A DNA stretch of 16,390 nt from positions 1 through 16,390 of the forward strand of contig CAKUWD010000045.1 in the NCBI GenBank assembly GCA_934699065.1, in the 5' to 3' direction. The notes under the pieces are model-generated. The model was not told the origin of the DNA and did not search any database. It saw nothing but the letters and a program-made list of their open reading frames with translations. Positions 5,446-11,817 of this stretch are shown piece by piece. Position 1 is the first letter of the stretch; every line of letters begins with the position of its first letter. Source of the DNA: an uncultured Treponema sp. Its GTDB lineage: Bacteria > Spirochaetota > Spirochaetia > Treponematales > Treponemataceae. A program made the position numbers and the translations under genes.

Positions 5446-6918
5446 ATGCCATTTAATTTTAGCAATGCAAATATAGCAATTCGTGAGAACCGTCTTGGTT
5501 CCATTACAGGCTTTGTTGGTGACTTACAAACGTTAGTTAGTAAGTCTGAAGACGGAACTTTACGTAACCGTGAACGCTGCTTCAGCCAGTCTAGTTCTTG
5601 TCTTAGCGGCTGTGCCTTAAATGCACTTGCCGCAATCCGTAATGTTGCAGTAGTCTATCATGCTCCAGCCGGCTGTACAGCAATGGCCAGTAACGATGCC
5701 GTAAAGTTCGGCCAGATTGCTGCCCGCGTAAATAAAACAACAAACTCAGTTTTTGTATGTACCGACCTTAATGAAAAGGACACTGTTTTTGGTGCAACAA
5801 AGGATCTAGAAGCAATTATTCGCCACACTTATGAGGCCTACAAGCCGGATGCAATCTTTGTATCTACAAGCTGTGTTTCCGGCGTAACAGGAGAAGACGT
5901 AGACGGTGTTGCGAGTGACCTTGATAAAGAGCTTCCAATCCCTGTAATTCCGGTTCACTGCGAAGGCTTTAAGAGCCGAATCTGGGCCAGTGGTTTTGAT
6001 ATTTCTGACCACGCAGTTTTACAGGGAATTGTACAGCCACCTAAGACAAAGCGCCGCACAATTAATATAAAAAACTTCTATGAGAGTGCCCGCCCTCAGA
6101 TTACAAAAATTTTTAATGAAGTTTTTGATGCTGAGCCACAGTTTCTTTACTGTAACTCAACAATCGAAGAACTCAGTCACCTTAGCGAAGCTCTTGCTAC
6201 TGTTTGTATCTGCGGTACTTTGGGAACTTATCTTGGAAACGCTTTGGAAGAAAAATACGGAGTTCCTTATGTCCGAACAATCAACCACTCCGGTGTAACA
6301 GGCTTTGAAACCTGGTTGCGGGGAATTGGAGATGCAATCGGTAAGCGTGCAGAGGCAGAAGCTTACATCGAAAAACAGAGGGCTATTTATCTTCCTCAGA
6401 TTGAAGAAGTTACCAAGCAGCTCAAAGGTCTTAAGGCCGTAATTGGAATGGGACCAGGTTTTACTTATGAAATTGCCCGTGTACTTCAGGAATTCGGAAT
6501 GACAGTAGAGTATGCTCTTGCCTGGCACTATGACTACAAGTACGACAACGGAAAGGTTCCTCCGGCCCTCGAGCATCTTCTTGCAAATTCTCCAAAGGAT
6601 ATGAAGGTTGCCGTTGCAGACCAGCAGAACTACGAGGTTTTGAATATCTTAAATCACTATAAGCCGGATGTTTACTTCAGTCGCCACCCTGGTACTACTG
6701 TCTGGGCCATCAAGCAGGGCTTTGCCGCAGTCTTTGTTGCTGATGAATATACAGTTTTCGGTTACGAGGGAACTCTGAGTTTTGCAAAGCTTATTCGCGA
6801 CACTGTTACAAACCGCAGCTTTGAAAAGAACCTCGCTGCCCGAATTAAGCTGCCATATACAAAGTGGTGGTACGAACAGAATGCAGATAAGTTTATTAAG
6901 GAAGAAAATAAAAAATAG
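5446..6918 (+). CDS. Nitrogenase component 1-type protein, NifD/NifE-like subunit
   Basis: This is a 490-residue partner of the preceding NifK-like protein. P-cluster-type cysteines are C77 (HAPAGC), C143 (STSCVSGVTGEDVDGV) and either C52 or C56. C256, in CICGTLGTYLGNALEEKYG, lies exactly 12 positions before EEKYG, as does the cofactor ligand Cys275 of NifD before EEKYG, so a NifB-type iron-sulfur cofactor may be held here. The region matching the NifD cofactor histidine (His442) reads VADEYTVFGYEG near 431-442, with no histidine. It therefore resembles NifE or a nitrogenase-like reductase more than true NifD. I chose the ATG at 5446, which has GGAGG upstream; the longer reading runs into a dispersed repeat. 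The TAG stop is formed by the first bases of a MITE-like element. Substrate unknown. Confidence 0.9.
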   Translation: MPFNFSNANIAIRENRLGSITGFVGDLQTLVSKSEDGTLRNRERCFSQSSSCLSGCALNALAAIRNVAVVYHAPAGCTAMASNDAVKFGQIAARVNKTTNSVFVCTDLNEKDTVFGATKDLEAIIRHTYEAYKPDAIFVSTSCVSGVTGEDVDGVASDLDKELPIPVIPVHCEGFKSRIWASGFDISDHAVLQGIVQPPKTKRRTINIKNFYESARPQITKIFNEVFDAEPQFLYCNSTIEELSHLSEALATVCICGTLGTYLGNALEEKYGVPYVRTINHSGVTGFETWLRGIGDAIGKRAEAEAYIEKQRAIYLPQIEEVTKQLKGLKAVIGMGPGFTYEIARVLQEFGMTVEYALAWHYDYKYDNGKVPPALEHLLANSPKDMKVAVADQQNYEVLNILNHYKPDVYFSRHPGTTVWAIKQGFAAVFVADEYTVFGYEGTLSFAKLIRDTVTNRSFEKNLAARIKLPYTKWWYEQNADKFIKEENKK

Positions 6919-7075
6919 GTGCTAGGTTATAGGTGCCAGGTTATAGGGATGGGGGAAGACTCCCCCTCGCTCCAGCCCGCGTTGCGGTCTTACGCTACCC
7001 CCTCTGCGGGCTCAAGCGCCGCCCGCAACGCCTGCTCAAAAATCCTATAACCTAAAACCTAGAACCTCTAACCTA
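6916..7075. mobile_element. MITE-like element with 32-bp terminal inverted repeats (repeat core copy B)
   Basis: The left end (6916-6947) is built from TAGGT/AGGTT units and is mirrored by the right end (7044-7075), built from AACCT/ACCTA units, as an imperfect 32-bp inverted repeat. Between them lies the inverted GC-rich core seen at 3825-3920 and 11681-11776. It is non-coding, 160 bp long, and starts exactly at the stop codon of the NifD-like gene. The structure suggests a miniature transposable element moved in trans; no transposase is in the window. Confidence 0.7.
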
Positions 7076-7093
7076 AAATCAGGAGGATTTATT

Positions 7094-8071
7094 ATGTCAA
7101 ATATACACGAATCATTAACAGAACTCGTTGGAAATACACCGCTGGTACGACTCCACGGTTATGAAAAAAAACTTGGTCTTAAAGCTCACTTGCTTGCAAA
7201 GGTAGAATATTTTAATCCGATTGGAAGTATTAAAGACCGCATTGTCCTTCGCATTATTGAAGATGCAGAACGGGAAGGAAAAATCAAACCCGGTGTAACT
7301 ACACTCGTTGAATATACAAGCGGAAACACAGGAATTGCAGTTAGTGCCATTGGTGCAATGAAAGGCTACGATGTTACGATTTACCTTCAGGACGGAACAA
7401 GCCAGGAGCGCTTTGACATTATGAAGGCTTTCGGTGCAAACGTTTCAAGAATCAGTGATGTTCCTGAAATTCAGGAAGCGCTGAAAACAACAAACGGAGA
7501 TTTTGTTGCTGCAACTAACATTCTTAAGCAGCATATCAGAGACCGTCAGGCTGCAGGTGAAAATATCTACTTTGTTGATCAGATGATTAATCCAAAGAAC
7601 CCGCAGGCTCACCACGATACAACTGGCCTGGAAATCTGGGAGCAGACTGGAGGAGACCTTGCGGCGGTTGTAAGTGCTGTTGGAACCGGCGGAACAATCC
7701 GCGGAATCAGCGATTATGTGAAAGCTAAAAATCCTGCAGTAAAGGTTGTGGCTGTTGAACCAGCTCTGGATGCCACTGCCCTGACAGGTATTCACAATTT
7801 TACAGAAGTTCCAGAAGAACGTGTTCCAGTTACAGTTCGCAACACAAGCGGGGTTTATGACGAGGTTCTGGTTGCAAGTGTAAAACCTTCTTTTGAGGCG
7901 GCCCGCATTGTTGCAAAATCAGACGGTGTCTTAGTTGGAAATTCAAGCGGTGCTGCCCTCTGGGGAGCAACAGAACTTGCCCGCCGCCCAGAGTACAAAG
8001 GAAAGAACATTGTAGTTGTCTTCCCTGACACAGGTCTGAGATACCTCAGTACAGAGCTTTTTAAGGAATAG
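7094..8071 (+). CDS. cysK: Cysteine synthase family protein (O-acetylserine sulfhydrylase-like, divergent)
   Basis: This 325-residue fold-type II PLP enzyme of the cysteine synthase family typically joins sulfide to O-acetylserine to make cysteine. Visible marks are LVGNTPLVRL at 11-20, NPIGSIKDR with the PLP lysine at K47, TSGNTG at 75-80, GTGGT at 197-201 (phosphate loop) and SSGAALWGA then FPDTGLRYLST near the end. Differences from standard CysK are clear: IYLQDGTSQER replaces the usual PETMSxER segment, and the stretch after VEPALDATAL is short. A different thiol acceptor or a regulatory role is therefore possible. It follows the nitrogenase-like pair across a MITE and probably belongs to the same transcript. 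AGGAGG lies seven bases before the ATG. CymR partners with CysK in Firmicutes, so pairing with the Rrf2 protein is worth considering. Confidence 0.9.
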   Translation: MSNIHESLTELVGNTPLVRLHGYEKKLGLKAHLLAKVEYFNPIGSIKDRIVLRIIEDAEREGKIKPGVTTLVEYTSGNTGIAVSAIGAMKGYDVTIYLQDGTSQERFDIMKAFGANVSRISDVPEIQEALKTTNGDFVAATNILKQHIRDRQAAGENIYFVDQMINPKNPQAHHDTTGLEIWEQTGGDLAAVVSAVGTGGTIRGISDYVKAKNPAVKVVAVEPALDATALTGIHNFTEVPEERVPVTVRNTSGVYDEVLVASVKPSFEAARIVAKSDGVLVGNSSGAALWGATELARRPEYKGKNIVVVFPDTGLRYLSTELFKE

Positions 8072-8075
8072 CCAT

Positions 8076-8133
8076 GTCATCCCGAATTTATTTCGGGATC
8101 TATTAGGAGATGCTGAAACAAGTTCAGCATGAC
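8076..8133. repeat. Dispersed GTCAT...ATGAC-type repeat (copy 2)
   Basis: This element has hairpins CCCGAA-TTTAT-TTCGGG and TGCTGAA-ACAAG-TTCAGCA with end motifs GTCAT and ATGAC. It begins four bases after the cysteine synthase stop codon and ends five bases before the LysR start codon, so it occupies the place where the LysR gene's ribosome-binding site should be. An AGGAG within it lies about 30 bases from the ATG, too far to serve. Confidence 0.8.
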
Positions 8134-8138
8134 AATAC

Positions 8139-9068
8139 ATGACACTACAACAGATAAAATACATTCTTGGCGTTGCAGAGGCCGGCTCCTTGAACAAGGC
8201 CTCTGAAAAACTTTTTATTTCTCAACCCTCGCTCACTTCTTCTGTACATGATGCAGAATGGGAGCTGGGCTTTGAGATTTTTCACAGAACTTCCCGCGGC
8301 GTAAAAACTACTGAACGGGGTGCTGATTTTATCTGCGATGCCAGAGAATTATACAAGCAGTATGAAAATCTGATAAACAAATATTCTGCAAACGGAAAAA
8401 AGGCTTTTGCCGTATCTACACTTTATTATGCTTTTGCCCGCACGGCCTTTGTGGAGATTGTAAAACAGTTTTCACGAGATTCTTATGATTTTGCTTTTCG
8501 TGAAAAAAAAGCATCCGGCGTAATTGCAGATGTTGCACTCGGAAAAAGCGAGCTTGGTATTTTGTATTTAAGTGATGCAAATCGGTAATCCATTCAGAAA
8601 ACTTTGAGAACAAACAATCTTGAGTTTCATCATCTTACAGAATGTAATGCTTTTGTTTATCTTCACAAAAATCATCCGCTTGCAAAAAAAGAAAGTCTTT
8701 CTCTGGAAGATCTTTCCGAATATCATTTTGTTACCTTTGATACTGATGATGTAAAATCATTTTTTTCAGAAGAAGTGATTTCCCGTTTTGGGCTGGACAA
8801 GGCAATTACCGTTGCAGATCGGGCGACTGAGCTTAATCTTTTGCAGACTTTAAACGGCTACACTTTTTTGTCTGGAGTTTTTGGAGAAGATGGAAATGAA
8901 GACGATGATAATTTTGTTTTGATTCCTTTACAAAACCATGATGAAAAAATCAGCCACAGTTTTGAACTTGGCTACATCACAAAAAAAGTTACCCGCATGG
9001 ATAACATCAGTTTGACTTATATTGATGCTATCCGCCGCATTCTGCATATTGCGGGCTTTACGTGTTAG
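8139..9068 (+). pseudogene. LysR-family transcriptional regulator, interrupted by one in-frame TAA
   Basis: The reading frame is continuous from 8139 to 9068 except for TAA at 8586-8588. The first part has the LysR helix-turn-helix (YILGVAEAGSLNKASEKLFISQPSLTS) and the start of the effector domain. The second part continues in the same frame with LEFHHLTECNAFVYLHKNHPLA...LNGYTFLSG, the rest of that domain. Together they make a normal length of about 309 codons. The break falls at YLSDANR-stop-SIQKTL, where related LysR proteins continue without a gap. It is probably a recent nonsense mutation, since both halves look intact; readthrough or a sequencing error is possible. No good ribosome-binding site precedes it, because a repeat fills that space. 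The intact protein may have sensed a sulfur metabolite, by position only. Confidence 0.85.
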
Positions 9069-9087
9069 GTCTCACTATCAATCAGGC

Positions 9088-9702
9088 TTAGATAAAATTT
9101 GTCCACTCATGTTCTTCTTTTTCAGGAAGACCGAACTTTTCTTTACCAAGAGCAATTGACTTAATTAAAAAACTCATGTTGCGGGCAAGAACGCGGAGAG
9201 TCTGCATTCCTTCGGCATCTTCTGCGGCTTCTCCCGGAGCGCCGCCGTGAATGTTATTCCAGTACTGACTGCTGGCAACCGGCATTCCGCTGATAGTAAA
9301 AAATTTATTCACAACATCAAAAGAAGCAGTTGTTCCACCGCGGCGAGCGCACACAAAACCTGCCCCAACCTTCATTGTTTTATCAAATTTACTGCTGTAA
9401 AAAAGTCTCTGTAAAAAAGCCTGAACAGTTGCATTAGGCGCAGAATAATAAACAGGAGTGCCAACAACAAGACCATCAGCATCCTTGAACTTAGCCGCAA
9501 ATTCATTTACTGCATCATCAAAAACACATTTTCCAAGCTGACCGCAGCGGCCGCAGGCAATACAGCCACGAATATCTTTATTACCGATGTTAAAAATTTC
9601 AGTTTCAATTCCCTGCTCTGCAAAAATCTTTTCCATTTCATGTAAGCCAAGCAGGGTGTTGCTCTTTGGTCTTGGACTTCCATTTACAAGTAATACCTTC
9701 AT
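9088..9702 (-). CDS. Iron-sulfur flavoprotein-type NAD(P)H-dependent FMN reductase
   Basis: This 204-residue protein has a flavodoxin-like fold. It starts with a beta strand and the flavin-phosphate loop GSPRPKSNT (residues 8-16), and has the second flavin-site motif GTPVYYSAPNATVQAFLQRL. Cysteines C47, C50, C53 and C59 give CX2CX2CX5C, the compact 4Fe-4S motif of methanogen iron-sulfur flavoproteins (Isf). It probably moves electrons in the cytoplasm between a low-potential donor and FMN. The ATG at 9702 has a purine-rich site (GAGGAAAAGAG) upstream. It is convergent with the broken LysR gene and a little over 100 bases downstream of the YczE-type gene on the same strand. A link to the nitrogenase-like proteins as electron carrier is only a guess. 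Confidence 0.9.
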   Translation of the reverse strand: MKVLLVNGSPRPKSNTLLGLHEMEKIFAEQGIETEIFNIGNKDIRGCIACGRCGQLGKCVFDDAVNEFAAKFKDADGLVVGTPVYYSAPNATVQAFLQRLFYSSKFDKTMKVGAGFVCARRGGTTASFDVVNKFFTISGMPVASSQYWNNIHGGAPGEAAEDAEGMQTLRVLARNMSFLIKSIALGKEKFGLPEKEEHEWTNFI

Positions 9703-9811
9703 AATTGCTCTTTTCCTCTTATAAAATGAATATGCCTAAATGATAATCTGAGAGGCAACGTAAATCAATGAAAAAATCTCCTGTAAAATTGCACAAAAAA
9801 AAATCAAAAAC

Positions 9812-10467
9812 TTAAGCTTTTCCTGTAACAAGAAGTTTTGAAATCTCAACCACTCCACGATGCTGCAGCTTGCGAGGTTCAAAACGGATAATCATGTAAA
9901 CCAGCTGCATCACAAGACCGGCACCAAAGGTTCCGACAATCGTTCCTATTCCAACGGGTCCGCCCAAAAGCCAGCCGGCAAGAAGTACTACGCCCCACAA
10001 AATAATTTCTACAATTCCTATAGGCACTTTCGGCATTCTCTTTCCAAGACCTACAAGCAGGGCATCCCGCGGACCGCAGCACTGCTCGCTCTTCATATAA
10101 ATTGCCATTCCAAGAGCCATGAAAACAAACCCCACAAGCATGTAAACAATTCCCAGAAGCAGACTATCGTTCAAAGGAAAAGGATTGAGAGTATTATAAA
10201 GCTGAACAAGGTTTCCGGTAATAAGGGCATCAATGATTGTGCCGTAGCCGATTTTTCTTTAAGAAGGATATCAATCCCCAGAATCACAAGGGCCATGATT
10301 GTCATCGCCATACCGTAATTCAGTGGAGTGTGATAAGAAATCCCCATGCAAAAGCAATCCCAGGGAGCAAGGCCTATATTTGCAAAAATTGTAAGGTGAA
10401 CGCCAAAGGCAAAAACGATAAGTCCTAAAACGATTTTTAACCATTCAAGTAAAATTCTTTTTCGCAT
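9812..10467 (-). pseudogene. YczE-type integral membrane protein, frameshifted
   Basis: Two overlapping frames together encode one YczE-like protein of four to five membrane helices. The first half runs from MRKRILLEW through ANIGLAPWDCF, YHTPLNYG and ILLKEK. The second runs from LNDSLLLGIVYMLVG through CCGPRDALLVGL to GGPVGIGTIVGTFGAG. Adding one A to the A5 run (T10252-T10256 on the plus strand) turns the join into KEKIGYGTIIDALITGNLVQLYNTLNPF, which is just the expected family sequence. The break is therefore a one-base deletion in a homopolymer: a real mutation, phase variation or a sequencing error. The start is uncertain (10467, or 10494). The longest reading to 10548 runs into an inverted repeat and is unlikely. 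Function in the family is poorly known. Confidence 0.85.
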
Positions 10468-10506
10468 AGAAGTGATAGTAATCTCAAGGGACATACGCGT
10501 CAAGAT

Positions 10507-10553
10507 ATGGATTGCTTCGTCGCATAGCTCCTCGCAATGACGAAGCAATCCAT
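10507..10553. repeat. Perfect 15-bp inverted repeat upstream of the YczE-type gene
   Basis: ATGGATTGCTTCGTC (10507-10521) and its exact inverse GACGAAGCAATCCAT (10539-10553) flank a 17-base centre, forming a strong hairpin. It has the look of a dispersed palindromic repeat. It is not followed by a T-run in the minus direction, so termination is not obvious. It lies between the YczE gene and the promoter region of the ABC permease. Confidence 0.75.
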
Positions 10554-10595
10554 TCTGTTATAAAAAAAATCTATATCCCGTATAAAAAATAAATA

Positions 10596-10625
10596 TTGGA
10601 ATAAGCTCTCAAAATACTTTATAAC
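10596..10625 (+). promoter_or_regulatory. Probable sigma70 promoter of the ABC importer operon
   Basis: TTGGAA (10596-10601), 18 bases, then TATAAC (10620-10625) lie 41 bases before the permease start codon. The -10 box overlaps the left arm of operator 3. The spacing is slightly long and the -35 weaker than in the nitrogenase-like promoter. Confidence 0.6.
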
Positions 10626-10642
10626 CTAGTATATAACTAGGT
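10624..10642 (+). promoter_or_regulatory. Palindromic operator 3 (ACCTA-N9-TAGGT)
   Basis: ACCTAGTATATAACTAGGT lies inside a longer perfect dyad, ATAACCTAG 10621-10629 and CTAGGTTAT 10637-10645. Half-sites and nine-base spacing are identical to operators 1 and 2, more than 6 kb away. It overlaps the putative -10 and start site of the importer promoter, a repressor position. This links the importer to the same regulator as the nitrogenase-like genes. Confidence 0.78.
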
Positions 10643-10666
10643 TATAAACACAATAAGAGGTACACA

Positions 10667-11635
10667 ATGAAAGCTAGAGAGAAAATCAAAAGCCTTATAT
10701 ATAGAATATTTCCTGCCCTTGGAGTTCTGGCAGCCCTTGCCGTTCACAACATAATTCCAAACAGCAGTCTGCATCCCGCAGCAAAAACTTCTTATTACAA
10801 TATACTTTTACTGATTCTTCTTGGAGTTGCCACACTCTTTTTTATACTTTCATTTTTTGTAAATAATATCCGCACCTCACTCGAAGTCAAAGGTCCGTTT
10901 CTTTTCGGAACCGCAGGCCTTGTAATTGTCATCAATCTTATCACCGCAAAGTATGCACTACTTCCGGTTATCTTTTTTCCAAGCTTCGACAATATTCTGG
11001 CAGTCTTCGTTGAACAGACAGCTCTTCTTGGAAAATGTATCTGGTATTCTTTCCGCCTTCTTTTGCTTGGAGTTTTTTGGGGAGTAACAGTTGGTTTTAT
11101 CACAGGAGTTTTTCTTGGTTTTTCAAAGAAGGTTTATTACTGGATAAATCCTTACATCAAACTGATTGGTCCAATTCCTGCCACTGCATGGATTCCACTT
11201 GTGCTTACAACCTTCCCAACTCCCTTTGGAGCAAGTGTTTTTATCATAGCACTAGCCGTATGGTTCCCGGTTCAACTGATGACAAGCTCCGGCATTCAGA
11301 ATACCAGCAAGGTTTACTTTGAAGTCGGCCGTACCCTGGGAGCAGGCACCTTCTTTCAGGTTTTCCGCATTGCAGTTCCGGCCGCTCTTCCAAATATTTT
11401 TCAGGGAGCCTTCAACGGAATCTGTGCAGCCTTCATTGCTCTTATGACTGCCGAAATGTTCGGTGCAAAATATGGAATTGGCTGGTACATCAGCTACCAG
11501 AAGGCCATGATGCTTTACAGCGGAGTTTACGCCGGCCTGATAATGATTGCAGTCTTCTGTACCGTGATTATCACAGTGCTCTTTAAGGTGAGAGGTAAGC
11601 TGCTCAGCTGGCAGAAGGGTTTGATTAAGTGGTAG
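10667..11635 (+). CDS. ABC transporter permease, SsuC/TauC-like
   Basis: This is the inner-membrane subunit of a sulfonate/taurine/nitrate-type ABC importer, 322 residues long. The C-terminal two thirds is a binding-protein-dependent permease domain. It shows GPIPATAWIPLVLTTF near 165-180 and the ATPase-contacting EAA loop as EVGRTLGAGTFFQVFRIAVPAALPNIFQG. About 80 extra N-terminal residues add two or three predicted membrane helices (around 12-30, 42-65 and 75-95) compared with the usual length of about 260. The start at 10667 has AAGAGG six bases upstream. It heads a plus-strand operon with the ATPase and binding protein, driven by a promoter that carries operator 3. The substrate is not readable; an organosulfur compound fits the context. 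Confidence 0.92.
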   Translation: MKAREKIKSLIYRIFPALGVLAALAVHNIIPNSSLHPAAKTSYYNILLLILLGVATLFFILSFFVNNIRTSLEVKGPFLFGTAGLVIVINLITAKYALLPVIFFPSFDNILAVFVEQTALLGKCIWYSFRLLLLGVFWGVTVGFITGVFLGFSKKVYYWINPYIKLIGPIPATAWIPLVLTTFPTPFGASVFIIALAVWFPVQLMTSSGIQNTSKVYFEVGRTLGAGTFFQVFRIAVPAALPNIFQGAFNGICAAFIALMTAEMFGAKYGIGWYISYQKAMMLYSGVYAGLIMIAVFCTVIITVLFKVRGKLLSWQKGLIKW

Positions 11636-11642
11636 AGAAGTT

Positions 11643-11800
11643 AGGTTTTAGGTGCTAGGTTACAGGTGCTAGCACGATACTTTTCAGCAGGCGTTGCGGG
11701 CGGCGTCTGAGCCCGCAGAGGGGGTAGCGGAAAACGCCATAGGCGGTTGGAGCGAGGGGGAGACTTCCCCCTTATCCCTAGGACCTAGAACCTAAAACCT
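11643..11800. mobile_element. MITE-like element with terminal inverted repeats (repeat core copy C)
   Basis: The ends 11643-11666 (AGGTTTTAGGTGCTAGG...) and 11777-11800 are inverted repeats matching at about 20 of 24 positions. They enclose the GC-rich core (11681-11776) with hairpins GCGGGC...GCCCGC and GGGGGA-GACT-TCCCCC. The size and design equal the element at 6916-7075, but the core is inverted relative to it. It fills the gap between permease and ATPase genes without destroying either. Confidence 0.7.
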
Positions 11801-11817
11801 GAAAAAAGGAGAATACA

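Noticed and set aside
4039..6918. A true nitrogen-fixation (nif) operon
   Set aside because: There is no nifH, nifB, nifE/N pair plus nifD/K, or FeMo-co ligand histidine visible, and the neighbours are sulfur-amino-acid genes. Nitrogenase-like is the safer call.
4039..6918. Protochlorophyllide reductase (BchNB/ChlNB) or coenzyme F430 reductase (CfbD)
   Set aside because: Those proteins lack a cofactor cysteine equivalent to NifD Cys275, and no tetrapyrrole or methanogenesis genes are nearby. C256 argues for a cluster-type cofactor.
6916..7093. Riboswitch or T-box leader upstream of the cysteine synthase gene
   Set aside because: The hairpins are explained by the MITE-like repeat with copies elsewhere in unrelated positions; no SAM-box or T-box landmark was recognised.
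8586..8588. Recoded stop codon (selenocysteine or pyrrolysine)
   Set aside because: The stop is TAA, not TGA or TAG, and it falls at a position with no special role in LysR proteins.
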